This document shows, one piece after another, positions 35,316 to 47,286 of a DNA stretch of 64,000 nt. This DNA is from Actinostola sp. cb2023. Its lineage: Eukaryota; Cnidaria; Anthozoa; Actiniaria; Actinostolidae. Below the pieces are notes generated by a model, which saw nothing but the letters and a program-made list of their open reading frames with translations, was not told the DNA's origin and made no database searches. Numbering within the stretch: position 1 is the stretch's first letter; every line of letters begins with the position of its first letter. The position numbers and the translations under genes were made by a program. Location: contig JAUJYZ010000731.1 of assembly GCA_033675265.1 (NCBI GenBank), forward strand, positions 1 to 64,000, read 5' to 3'.

Positions 35316-35554
35316 CATATACAGCTATTTCAAAAAAGGTTGGTGAAGGTTTTGTTGCATCCCAAACCCGAAATGCATTGTGGGCAATGTGACCAAACTT
35401 TGTCTTCGCAATATGGAGCCGGCATAATTTCTTCTGTATGTGCATGGTGACATTGTTTACATATGATCCACAATACATTTCAGGCTTGGTATGCAAGATG
35501 CAAGATGCAACAAAACCTTCACCAACCTTTTTTGAAATAGCTGTATATTCGAGG
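35316..35554. mobile_element. MITE with ACAGCTATTTCAAAAAAGGT ends
   Basis: About 240 bp with inverted repeats of about 50 bp containing GGTGAAGGTTTTGTTGCATC. No gene. Confidence 0.75.
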
Positions 35555-35559
35555 TTAAT

Positions 35560-36888
35560 GAAAACCACTCTGTTCTGAAGTTGCTCCCTCGTTCATATAC
35601 ATTTTTACTCATATAAACTGAATCATTCTACCGAAAGCCACAGGCAGCCCAACCATTCATATTTTTTGGCTAATTGTAGGGTCCCCTATATAGCTTTTTC
35701 TGTTTTCAGGGGGCCGTACGGGAAGTTACGGCCCACTATAAAAATTGACCAATGATTAAGAGCGCGCGTAGTATCTGTGCTAAAATTCAATCTCTATTCT
35801 AAATCTCTATCTCTATTTATGTTTAAATAGTCTTACCTACCTACAGGTCTACCCACCGATGCTTGAAAATGTATTTCAATATATTTTGTTAGTTTAACAG
35901 TATTATAGGACAACCTCAGCTGTGACATATCAAAATCAATCTGTTTAAATATTGACAAACCACGGTACTCTTTGAAGCTCCTATTCTTGGCTTGTGATTG
36001 GTTCAAGAAAAAGCTTTCAATAGTTATTCGCGCGGTATTTACAAACTTCAAAGATCAAATGAACGAACAAAGAAAGTTACATGACGAAATCTTTGGATGT
36101 CAGAAAAAAATAACAGCAAAATTGATACTCAAGAACAAAGGCGAAGTAATCGAAAATCAAAACACTAAAAGAACAATTAACTTTGCATTACCTCTCTATA
36201 ATTCTGTATAAAAGAAAGTGTAGGGTGAATCCAAGCAAATACTATGGAACAAAGAAATTCCCTCTGCATGGGTTACGGTGGCTATAGTAACGGGCTACGG
36301 TCGCTATAATAACGGGGTTTTCACGAATACAAATCGAGTTAAGCTCGATAGGAATCGCTTGGTTACAATAAGCTGTTTATTTGCCTACAATAATTGACGC
36401 CGTACTATTTATATCAGAGAAAATTATATTTAGAAGTTGCAATTCAGTTGATGAAACTCTCCCACGAAACCGGAAATGACGTATTCTATTGAAACCAAGC
36501 AATATAAATGATCGTACACTTGCATGATGTTACAACATTTTCATGACCGATTCAAGGCCACTGAATTGCGAATAACAAGTTCTAAAACAAGAAAAACAAG
36601 AAACAACTTTGGACAGAAGATTACACACTAGCGTAAGACAATTTATAGAGAAAACAAATTGAACTTTTAAGTTGTAACTTATCTTTACTCGTTTAATTTA
36701 ACTTTACTATTTTTTTCGTTAGTCAATACTTTCATTATTTAATTTCAGTTATCAGCGTAAGTCGCGTAATAAATTCCTTGAATATATATATGGTCCCGGA
36801 GTTGTTTTGTTTTGTTTGGTATTGTTTCGGACAACGTGGGCCCTGTCATGTGATTGATATTGTCACAGCATGATGTTACAACATATTC
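35560..36888. other. Gene-free upstream region of the second GT31 gene
   Basis: No exon recognised. It contains a copy of the dispersed motif (CCACAGGCAGCCCAA, about 35640) and a sequence around TTGCAATTCAGTTGATGAAA (36430-36490) that recurs near 58980. A 35-bp sequence ending ATGACCGATTCAA (about 36526-36556) is repeated at the predicted start codon of the next gene. Confidence 0.5.
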
Positions 36889-38441
36889 ATGACCGATTCA
36901 ACCATGCTTCGGCTACGACTCACGCATTTCTGTTGGTTAATTAGCCTGGTCCTGTTAGGCAGTCTGTGTCTTAACCAACTCGGCTACCTAAGTGGCTCCT
37001 CGAATCACGTCTCTCATTTGGCTACGGTGGGTCTATCCCGAGGGCTGGTACAAAACTCGCGCGTAACAACTCGTCCCACAGACCAAACCAAAGGCACGGT
37101 AACAGAAAGCAAAGCTGAAGAAGAACACCACAGACGTAGTCAACATCCATTGCTAACACTACAAAACACCGTTCAATTGATTTACAAAGAATTCAGTGCA
37201 AGTGTTTTGAAGTTCAAGAGCAAGAAGTTCTTCAAAAAAGAATCACCGAAGAGAAATGTGATCAAGAAACACGCGCGTCCAGATTGTAAAGAAAAACCGT
37301 TCTTAGTGATAGAAGTACATTCTGACCCTGATAGTTACGTGGCAAGACAAGCAATACGCTTGTCATGGGGAAGGCAAAGCAACGACATTAACAAGATTAG
37401 TTCGTACGGCACAGATAAGAGGTACAAATAGTTCTACGTGTAGTAGAAATGATTAATTAACGTATGGTAATTAGCTATAATTACTTCAAATTATTCACGT
37501 AACCAATATTTGTTTTCGTTTTTAGCTCAACATTTACTCTTTTTTCACATTTTTAATCCTTTTCATCCCTTTCATTAACTTCTCTTTCCCTTTCCCTTTC
37601 CCTTTCCTTCCTCTCTTTTGTTTCCTTCAGCTTCAATCGTTAACTAGTCCATATTCACTGCACTTTCTACAGGTCATGGAAAACTGTGTTTCTGGTGGGA
37701 AAATCCACCAACGAGAGAACCAACGATCTCATCCAAGAAGAAGCCAGGACATACAGAGATGTTGTGATCGGTGATTTCCTGGACACGTATCGCAATTTAA
37801 CCCTCAAAACCCTACTCACTCTAGAATGGCCAGCCCAGCACTGCTCGTCTGCCGAGTATATACTGAAGACAGACCAAGATTGTTATGTCAATGTTTTCTC
37901 TGTTATGAAGTGGCTTAATCGTTACGTGTCAAAGCAACCACACAGAGCAACGCCATTGTACATGGGCGGCGTACATTGGAAGAACACGCCGTCGCGTGGC
38001 AACACGAGCAAGTATTACGTCAGCACACAAGAGTTCAGTGCAAAAGTTTACGCGCCTTACGCGGCTGGCGGAGGATACGTGTTCACTGCCTCCTTAATTC
38101 CAAAACTACTGGAGGCATCGAAAAGTACAGCGGTATTTCCCATGGAGGATGCGTACTTTGGTTCACTGATGAAACGTGTCGGGGTCAAACCAACCAATCA
38201 GAAACGGATGTTGCCTTATGAATTCTGCCAATGTTCTGCCTGGGTAAACGGTAAAGATTATTGTGAAACTTGGTACAATGATAGCGTATGCAATAATGCT
38301 GTTGCTATGGTGATACATGACGTCACACCGAAAGAGCAAATTAGTATGCATGTTAATGTATTGACAATTCATCATGTACCGTCTATTTGTAAACATGAGA
38401 GAATCAGAGAATCCTGGAATACTAATTGTAAAATTGTTTAA
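36889..38441 (+). CDS. Beta-1,3-galactosyltransferase-like protein, GT31 paralogue 2
   Basis: Two exons, 36889-37421 and 37673-38441; donor AAGAG/GTACAA and acceptor CTACAG/G, phase 2, the same position as in the arm GT31 gene. 433 residues. A type II topology is predicted: short tail, membrane segment at about 12-28, a basic stem, then the GT31 domain with FLVIEVHSDPDS and RQAIRLSWG, KTVFLVGKS, the DxD site KTDQDCYVN (D245, Q246, D247), AAGGGYVFT and the acidic FPMEDAYFGSL. The middle DxD residue is Q here and E in the arm copy. Golgi beta-1,3-glycosyltransferase; donor and acceptor unknown. The first ATG lies in a duplicated 35-bp sequence, so M6 at 36904 is a possible start. Confidence 0.87.
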
Positions 38442-38585
38442 ACGAGGTGGATCGACAGCTACACTTATATGACTGAGATTTCCTTTGCATGTGGGATGTG
38501 GGATGACATCAGTTTGATGCTCAACATCATTATTAAACCTGATTATTATTATTATTAGTTAATATTTGCAAAACCTAAGACGTTT

Positions 38586-38591
38586 AATAAA
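38586..38591 (+). other. Polyadenylation signal AATAAA, GT31 paralogue 2
   Basis: AATAAA 145 bp after the stop codon, preceded by a (TTA)n run. Confidence 0.45.
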
Positions 38592-38820
38592 AGCATGCAA
38601 CGCTTCGCACTTATTAGTACTAAATATCGGTAATTAAACAATATTAAACAATTAAATTAAACAATAGAAAACAATAGTAAACAATAGAAAACAAAAGAAA
38701 TAACACTATTTAGTACTAAATATTACTATTTATGTTTCACGCTTTTGGTGTTTGTACTCTATAAACAACCGAACCCTAAAGTAAATTACGTACTAAAGAA
38801 GAAATAACCCCACGTTACAA

Positions 38821-38892
38821 CAAGGTGGGAAACGAACCCACGACCTGACGATTTTCTAGACGGTTGCTCTACCACTGAGCTACTGGACACTC
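38821..38892 (-). other. tRNA-like sequence (tRNA relic or SINE head)
   Basis: On the minus strand: TAGCTCAGTGGTAGAGC is a good A box/D arm, and a T arm GTGGGTTCGTTTCCCAC has a five-pair stem. The best anticodon-arm fold gives loop CTAGAAA (anticodon AGA) but with a mismatch, and the acceptor ends do not pair. The B box GGTTCGTTTCC lacks the usual A. A degenerate tRNA or SINE head is more likely than a working tRNA. Confidence 0.45.
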
Positions 38893-39218
38893 TATGATTA
38901 TCTGAGGGTTGAGTGTGATATAGCACTGAATACATCAGTGATCACGTGACATATACTGAAAACATCAATTATTAATGTTCAAATATCCCAATTATCACAT
39001 TCATCTTGGAGACGCAGCATATATAATTTACAGCTAATTTTAGACTACCAGTCACTACTTATTTCTTTCCCTTAATTCTCTTGGTCGTTCAAAGGAGGCT
39101 GATAAAACATGACTTATGATATTGAATGCTCTATTTCTCGATGAAATGAAACTGAATTACCAAAGACAAAAGATTGCAGAGAGAGTTTAATGATACAATT
39201 AAATACTTGATTGTCTTC

Positions 39219-42200
39219 TCAATGCTTCTTTTTCCTTCGTCTTTTGTTCGTCTTGGGTCCAGGTGATGGTGTGGCCGATGCTGTTGGTTGTGTACTGCTT
39301 GGTTTCTTCAAAGCAGCCGTCAGGTCAACTACTTCTGGTTGTGGTTCAGAGCTGAGAAAGAAACATCGCGGGTCGTTATATAAACAGGCCTGACGCAAGC
39401 ATAAGCAGCACAACAAATACAAGAGGCCTCATGTCACTGTGAAAACGGGCCTGACGCAAGCATAAGCAGCACAAACACAAGAGGCCTTATGTCACTGTGA
39501 AAACGGGCCTGACGCAAGCATAAGCAGCAAAAACACAAGGGGACATATGTCACTGTGAAAACGGGCCTGACGCAAGCATAAGCAGCACAAACACAAGGGG
39601 CCTTATGTCACTGTGAAAACGGGCCTGACGCAAGCATAAGCAACACAAACACAAGGGGACATATGTCACTGTGAAAACGGGCCTGACGCAAGCATAAGCA
39701 GCACAAACACAAGGGGCCTTATGTCACTGTGAAAACGGGCCTGATACAAGCATAAGCAGCACAAACACAAGAGGCCTTATGTCACTGTGAAAACAGGCCT
39801 GACGCAAGCATAAGCAGCACAAACACAAGAGGCCTTGTGTCACTGTGAAACAGGCCTGACACAAGCATAAGCAGCACAAACACAAGGGGCCTTATGTCAC
39901 TGTGAAAACGGGCCTGACGCAAGCATAAGCAGCACAAACACAAGGGGACATATGTCACTGTGAAAACGGGCCTGACGCAAGCATAAGCAGCACAAACACA
40001 AGGGGTCTTATGTCACTGTGAAAACGGGCCTGATACAAGCATAAGCAGCACAAACACAAGAGGCCTTATGTCACTGTGAAACAGGCCTGACACAAGCATA
40101 AGCAGCACAAACACAAGAGGCCTTATGTCACTGTGAAAACGGGCCTGATACAAGCATAAGCAGCACAAACACAAGAGGCCTTATGTCACTGTGAAACAGG
40201 CCTGACACAAGCATAAGCAGCACAAACACAAGAGGCCTTATGTCACTGTGAAAACAGGCCTGATGCAAGCATAAGCAGCACAAATGGCCTTATGTCACTG
40301 TGAAAACGGGCCTGACGCAAGCATAAGCAGCACAAACACAAGAGGCCTTGTGTCACTGTGAAAACAGGCCTGATGCAAGCATAAGCAGCACAAACACAAA
40401 AGGCCTTATGTCACTGTGAAAACGGGCCTGACGCAAGCATAAGCAGCACAAACACAAGGGGCCTTATGTTACTGTGAAAACGGGCCTGACGCAAGGATAA
40501 ACACAAGGATCAAACTTTTCAATTTCTTTTGCTGCGTTTGTGCTTGCGTCGGTCCATATTCACAAGACACAAGGTAACATTTTGTGCTTGCGTGATGTGT
40601 ACATTGCAGTGAGAATCCTCCATCTCCACTGATAAGTAGAGCATCTATTTACTCTGACATACGGGATCCTTCCGTCTCCATTCTTGGAATACCAATCTCT
40701 TTATGAAATAACCTTATGTTTTCCTTGTTAAAAGTGTCTCTACATTAAAATAGCTATCATTACCTTATTTTCATGCCAGATAGCTCTTTAGGAGTCAGTA
40801 CGAGAACTTCTTCTTCTTCACTGTCGTCATCAATGGCAATGACCGAGGGTACTGAGTCAGTGAAGAACAAAATGAGAGCAAAAATGAATGGTAATATAAA
40901 AAGTTTGATTTTTATGTCCGTGCCCCCTTGCCCGAAAGTGAAGGTCAGATGGTGCACCCCTTCCCTCTAGCTCCGTAATAGTTAAAGCTATAGCTGCATG
41001 GAATTTATCCGATAGAAAGTGAAGGGACGCGGTTCACCCACTTACTTCTTGTATCTTGCTTTTCGGGTGGTGAATTTGCTGGACTCTTTTGTACCATGTC
41101 TTCATCTGATTCAATTTGAATAACATTAGTTTCTTGCTTCATGTCTTCCCAAGTGTTTTGGCCGCCATGTCCAATCTGTGCAGTACCAGGCCCCTGAGTA
41201 AGGATTGTTTTAGATTACCATTGATATTTACATCTATACTACTATACTGTCTTATTTGCAAGTACAGTCGAAGCTTACTCTACCACAGGAAGACCATGGA
41301 AATAAACGCGACACAGGGAGCCCAATATTATCGTGAACACTCTACCACAGAAAGCCCATGAAAATAAACGCGTGGCACAGGGAGCCCAATATTATCATCG
41401 ACACTACCACAGGAAGCCCATGAAAATAAACGCGTGGCACAGGGAGCCCAACATTATCGTGGACGCTCTACCAAAGTAAGCCCATGAAAATAAACGCGTG
41501 GCACAGGGAGCCCAACATTATCGTGGACGCTCTACCACAGTAAGCCCATAAAAATAAACGCGTGGCACAGGGAGCCCGATATTGTCGAGCATGCTCTACC
41601 ACAGGAAGCCCATGAAAATAAACGCGTGGCACAGGGAGCCCAACATTATCGTGGACGCTCTACCAAAGTAAGCCCATGAAAATAAACGCGTGGCACAGGG
41701 AGCCCAACATTATCGTGGACGCTCTACCACAGTAAGCCCATAAAAATAAACGCGTGGCACAGGGAGCCCGATATTGTCGAGCATGCTCTACCACAGGAAG
41801 CCCATGAAAATAAACGCGTGGCACAGGGAGCCCAATATTATCTAGCGTGCTATACCACAGGAAGCCCATGATAATAGATGCATGTAGTAATAGTTGGGTT
41901 GCCTGTGTACTTTGTTGGTACTTACTTTAAGCTCAGCATGCCAGCTACTGAGTACAGCATCGATGTAAGGAAAATGAAATCAGAATTGAAAAATCAACAT
42001 GACACGTACAATTGAAGATGATAATGATGCCAATTAATGATAATGAATAATTATTGATGGCAACTACATCAAGGCTATTGAATGATAATGGACAATTTTG
42101 CCAATGATGGATGTTGACAATGCTAGTGATGATTTGATGATTGCTATTATTATTATTTGATGATGATTACAAATAAGTATCTTGTTGTTGAAAAGGATAC

Positions 42201-44030
42201 ACTTTTTCTTGAGATGGAAGAGTATTGTTATTGCTGAGCTCTGGACGAGAAAACTTAGTGATTAACCATTTTAAATTAACAATAGTTTAGGGTGGGATGT
42301 GCCACCCAGACCTCTGAACACTAGGGTCTGCCCGATTAAAATCAAATATTATGCTTCTGGGTGTCACTTGAAAATACAGTATTATGCTCCATATTATGCT
42401 CGGCTAGAGGTATTATGTTCCTAATTACGCAGGACAAAAGTGTCACTTTCCTCTCCCCTGCAATGCCTCTCATACTTATGCCCCTACTAAATAAATGGCC
42501 CTATACCTTCTGTCCATTTCGTAACAGATTGCGCAGACTTTTGAAAGAAAATAAATATAATTAGATGCAACATTCAAATTTTTATCGACTTTTTACAGTC
42601 TAGTTGCTGGCAAAATAAGGAAATAGTTATTGGAATTCAGAGGTATTTTCACTTCAGGATACAATTATTTTGCCCCAATGAGTATTATGCCGGCATTATG
42701 CCCAATGCTCCAGATATAGTACATGTACATTGTATTATGCTCTAAATTTTGCCGGCATAATCAGGCAGACCCTACTGAACACTGACCCAGTTTCAGTGCT
42801 GCAAGGCTCTAAAACCTAACCCTGACTCATACCATTTATATCTATATAAGTACCTCTGGGGGCAAGAATGATGTTGTACCTGATCCTATCTTTACAGCTT
42901 CTGTGATATCCATTTTAGTTGTTTCAGCTGATGTTGTTGTTATCTTCTTTGCTGACTCAAAGACACCAACCTTTCCATCGGCTCTGGAATACAAATGTTG
43001 CTCTCATTGATTCAATTTATATCAAGAAAGGGTTGTCAGAACTTCAGAATCAACAGGCAGCCATGGGCAAATCATATACAAGGACTAGATAACGTATGAT
43101 TTTACATGTACATGTACCTTTGCTTTTCATCTTCTGCCAAAGCATTTTTCATAAGTTCTATTATTTCTGTTACTTTGACTACAGCAATCTTTGAGCAACG
43201 AACAATCTGCAATCAAAAATATATGCATTAAAGCAGTTGCATTTGGTTATATATATGCATTTCAATTATTGAGGGGGGTGGGGTGGGGCAATTGCACCCA
43301 TTTCTGACTTAACAAAATTACCAATATCACCAATATTATCATTATCAACATCATCATCAGTGGCTTACCGTCGGCAGCAACAATACTATCACTCTTAATG
43401 CCAGTATGTTCTGCCATCATCATCAATAATCATCATCATAATCATCATCATCATCATCAATATTATTAACCATCAGCAGAAGTTTGATTACTCCCAATGA
43501 CAGGGTGGTCAAAAGCAACCATCACATTTGGCTGTGAACATTGCACTGTCTATATCAAATGCTAAAATGCATCATGAGTTGCCATTTTTGATCATGAATG
43601 CTAGTTGAGCCACCCATTTGTAGCTACAGCCTTGGCCTTCCTCAAGAAGCTAGTGGCAAACATACAACAAATATGCTACCTACATGTATGTATAAATGTA
43701 TCGAAAAAAATCCAAACTTTGACACAACCTGTACAGTGTACTTTTAAAACTTGATAGTGATTAAAACCTGATCAATTTCCAATGATACACCACCACCCAT
43801 TACGGCGCCACAGATCTCTCTGTGTATATTCATTGCCATCATCATGTGGCCATCCATTACAGCTTCCTCCTTGTCAGTTGGATCAACCAACAATAGCTCC
43901 CTGGTGAGACAACACAAACATGGTCTAGATTGCTGATAATAGAAAACATCTTATATATAAACAGCTTCTTTGATGACTTTTGTACACTGGCCAATTTAGT
44001 ACAATCAGCCAACCAATAGATTGGTTAGTT

Positions 44031-44078
<48 letters not shown>

Positions 44079-47000
44079 GAATGGCCAGTCAATAGATTGG
44101 TCAGTCAATCAATCAATCAATAAATTGGTCAATCAATCAATCAATAGAATGATCACAGTCACTCCATCAATCAATCAGTGGAATGATGATTCCATCAATC
44201 AATAGATTGGTTAATCAATCAATCAATCGGTTAATCAATCAATTAATAGAATGGTCAATCAATCAATCAATCAATCAATCAGTCAACCAGTGAACCAAAT
44301 CCTGACTCAAATGGTATTGTCCTAGTATGGTAATAACTCCAGCATTGAGATGAATATAAATGTACTTCTAACCTGAAATACTTACCCATCATCAAAAAAT
44401 GCAAAGGTCACACAAACAGGCATATGTAAGACACTGAGCGGTACAGGATCTCTGTCTTGGTCTGAATGCTAATGGGAAATTAATTAAGAATGTCTTTTAG
44501 CAGCCAAATATAAATGATTAATGTATTATATGTTGTGGTTAGAACTTTTCCACTGGTTTAAATTGTCTTATTAGTCCTTTGTTTTGGTTTCTTAATTCAC
44601 TTTCTTTCAGTTTAATCCTTTACAACGAACCTAAACACATAACTTACCCACCATAAAAACCCTAACCTTAGAACAACCCTCAGTAAAATTCAAACCAGTG
44701 GGAAAATTAAACCACAACATATATAGCAGGATAATGAGCTCACCACTGTTACTTCTTCGCCAATGACTGATACATCTGGTCGCCTGAAAAGAACAAGAAG
44801 CATTCCTATTATATAACTATTATTAACAGTTAAGATAAGATCAATAATCATAGTACCTAAAGTGTGCCAAAGCAGTTATAGCAGCAATACTTGCACAGTC
44901 TAGAATATTTCCACTATGATCTAATACTTGTACATCAACACGTACCGACCACACCTTCAAAATATATAAGCATCAATAATGGTGATTTATTACTTCATGG
45001 GTTACCTGTGGAATGCCTTACCACAGGGAACCCAGCAAGATTCTAAAAAATAACATTATAATGAAAATGAAAATCCACCTTCTCTCCAGCTACAATACAC
45101 AACGATTCCATGTCCACAGCTCGAGATTCCAAAGAATCTTTCCATGAATCTGTTCAGCTCAACACCATGTTCTGTCATCCTAATATTTAACAAAAATTTA
45201 AAAAAAAAGAAAGATAAAACTACACATCTACATCTAGTATGATGTATACTTGTCAGATTTGTTAGACATGGATAGAAGTCTTCCTTAAATCTCGAGTAAC
45301 ATCACCTTTCGCTCCACCCTCCCTGGTATCACCTACACTGTATCCAATTTTTCTGTTAAACGAACTTTATCAGTGTAAATTGTTCACAAATACCAACAAG
45401 AATGCAAAAAAAAAAGGTTCACAATGAACAATTTGAACCTTTTTATTATACAGATTATTTTCTGGAGTAAATGCATTTTTTGTCAAGGAGACTGTACTCC
45501 TTTGCAGACATCCTTTAGTGGGTGGTCCTTTCCCTAGGGACTGCTGCAAAGAAGGCTAGGAGTACAACTCTAGTTTTGACTTTGAGAATTCTTCAGGCTG
45601 AATCAGGCTAGATTCTGATTACCTTCAAATGTTTATTAGATTTGCTATTTAGTGCCACCCTCTGAAAATAGAGTCACCATTATTAGTATTATTATTATTA
45701 CCTTCCTGCCTCAAATGCTGGTGATGCCATTGGAGATAATTCAACATGAATGAATATCTGACCCTCTGTATGTCTATTCTGTTTTGGCTTAGTTATTTCA
45801 CAGGAAACCTGTGCTAAAACCCTACAACACCATCAATAATATCATGTTAGCAGGAAATATACCAATTAGTTAGAAACTGATACAAAAATGTAACAATGAT
45901 TGCTCATGCAGTGCATTATACAAGAATATTATATAGACACAAGACTGTGTTTTACTGGAAAATATTGAGTAGCATATTTTGCATACTGGCAGTAGTGAGG
46001 ATATTAATAATAATATATTGATAATAATAATATTAATAACGTAAAACACTATTATGTCTATATGCGCTCGTTCGTAAAATGTTGTTTTTGCCACTCGAGA
46101 ATAATTCATATCTTCGCACCGCCGTGTAATATAATGTCTATTTCACGTGTACAAGGGATATTCTGCAGTCTGATTGGCTGAATTTTCTATGATATGGGAT
46201 AAACAATTAGTGTAGAAGTATATACATGTATTAGGGGTGTCATTAATTCTTTGAGAGATGGCGGCCAGAGTATAGCCAGTATAGTACATGTACATGTACT
46301 ATTTATTTTGCTTTTTACATGTAATTCACAATCCCTGGTCACTGGACCTTACAAATGTACTATATACAACAATGTACATGTAGTGACACCCCTGATGTAC
46401 AGTATACTCTTCGTTATTTCATCAGTTACCTGGTTTTTCCAAGTTGTACTTCACAATGACCCCTCTCCACACCAAATGACACTCTAATGTTTCTATAGTC
46501 ATAGGTCTCTCTGCCATCAAGGCGCTGTGAACAAGATACAATGCACATTGTACCATACGTTTACTTAGTAAGCGCCGCAGTGCTTATTGTAATTTTGCTA
46601 TCAGATGCGGTGCTTAATCAGGGGAGGTATTTAATCAGGGACGGCGCTTAACGGAGTATAAAATACGGTATGTCTGATGAACATTCTTCTCATGAATTTC
46701 TCTTGGCAGCAAGAGTGAGATAGCCAGTTTCCATGGATACTAGCTTTGTTGGGAATTGACTGTACATTTACTAGAAGACATTGCTACAGCCACTTTATTA
46801 TCAAACAACATAATGATATTCTATATAAATTTTTATTTTTGGGCTACCTGTGGTGCTTTGAAGCACTTGAGCTTTATAGTGTCTCAGCACTCCTCAAACA
46901 TTCTATTAATTTTATTACCTAACTGTTTTCATAATTACTTTCTTTAGATATATAAACTTTATACTCCGAGGGGTAAAAATGTCAGTATATAAGCTTACTG

Positions 47001-47189
47001 ATCAGTCATGCATGGGACTGGTCATCAATGCTATTGGTAAAATCGAGTAAAAATTACCGCTTATAAAACATTTAACACATTACATCTTTGAGTAAGTAAC
47101 AGATGGAATAAAGTTACCTTTCTAGAGCGTATGCATTGCAGAATAAAATCTTTTTCGCAGTTCGCCAAAGTCACGTTGCTTGCCTTCAT
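39219..47189 (-). CDS. EXOSC9: Exosome complex component EXOSC9 (RRP45)
   Basis: Minus-strand exons: 47118-47189, 46430-46524, 45702-45821, 45079-45179, 44857-44954, 44744-44783, 44386-44468, 43768-43900, 43118-43206, 42880-42983, one not found, then 41046-41193, 40764-40851 and 39219-39351. It encodes an RNase PH-fold subunit of the RNA exosome ring: N-terminal SNVTLANCEKDFIL, RLDGRETYDYRNIRVSFG, MESLCIVAGEKVW, a central DPVPLSVLHMPVCVTFAFF, and VMDGHMMMAMNIHREICG. The tail has GPGTAQIG, two acidic VIxI-type stretches (VIQIESDED, VIAIDDDSEEEE) that resemble SUMO-interacting motifs, and a basic NKRRRKKKH end suited to nuclear import. Exon 4 is out of frame by one base after MER (about 45135). 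Between 42880 and 41193 a short exon of length 3n+2 is missing; 41916-41940 is not compatible. Confidence 0.92.
39386..40500. repeat. 58-bp minisatellite in last EXOSC9 intron
   Basis: About 19 tandem copies of a 58-bp unit containing GGGCCTGACGCAAGCATAAG and TTATGTCACTGTGAAAAC, with variant blocks (ACACAAGAGGCC, ACACAAGGGGACATA). It starts about 35 bp upstream of the last exon's acceptor. Confidence 0.93.
41277..41875. repeat. 64-bp minisatellite built from the dispersed CCACAGGAAGCCCA motif
   Basis: About nine copies of a 64-bp unit: CTCTACCACAGGAAGCCCAT, then GAAAATAAACGCGTGGCACA, then GGGAGCCCAATATTATCG. Each unit carries two forms of the motif that is scattered through the window. It lies in an EXOSC9 intron. 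Confidence 0.93.
42322..42774. mobile_element. Non-autonomous hAT-type element, 453 bp, in EXOSC9 intron
   Basis: Inverted ends TAGGGTCTGCCCGATTA and near complement, flanked by perfect 8-bp repeats CTGAACAC (42314-42321 and 42775-42782). No transposase frame; several ATTATGC repeats inside. Confidence 0.85.
44027..44284. repeat. (TCAA)n microsatellite in EXOSC9 intron
   Basis: Interrupted tetranucleotide runs of AATC/TCAA with AGAATGG and TAGATTGG spacers over about 255 bp. Confidence 0.9.
44526..44726. mobile_element. MITE with ATATGTTGTGGTT ends, copy 1
   Basis: About 200-bp element with inverted ends, nearly 90% like 51511-51725 in the same orientation. Shared inner block: CTTATTAGTCCTTTGTTTTG. 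It ends 17 bp short of EXOSC9 exon 6. Confidence 0.8.
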
Positions 47190-47286
47190 TTTGTTTCCGC
47201 GACGGTCGTGGTGGCTTGGGAAGGAGAGTCGACCCAGACCCTCCCGTCTGGACCCTCTGATTCCCACGTTATCAGAATGAGAAGAA
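47190..47286. promoter_or_regulatory. Bidirectional promoter region between EXOSC9 and PRORP
   Basis: Only 97 bp separate the EXOSC9 start codon (minus strand) from the first PRORP ATG (plus strand). The stretch is GC-richer than its surroundings and includes GACGGTCGTGGTGGC. No TATA box was seen. A shared CpG-type promoter is the simplest reading; both 5' UTRs must be very short or overlap the other gene. Confidence 0.6.

Noticed and set aside
38821..38892. Functional tRNA-Ser(AGA)
   Set aside because: The D and T arms are good, but the acceptor stem does not pair, the anticodon stem has a mismatch, and the long variable arm expected of tRNA-Ser is absent.
41916..41940. Candidate missing EXOSC9 exon
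   Set aside because: It has an AG acceptor and GTAAGT donor, but its 22-bp length gives the wrong phase for both neighbouring exons.
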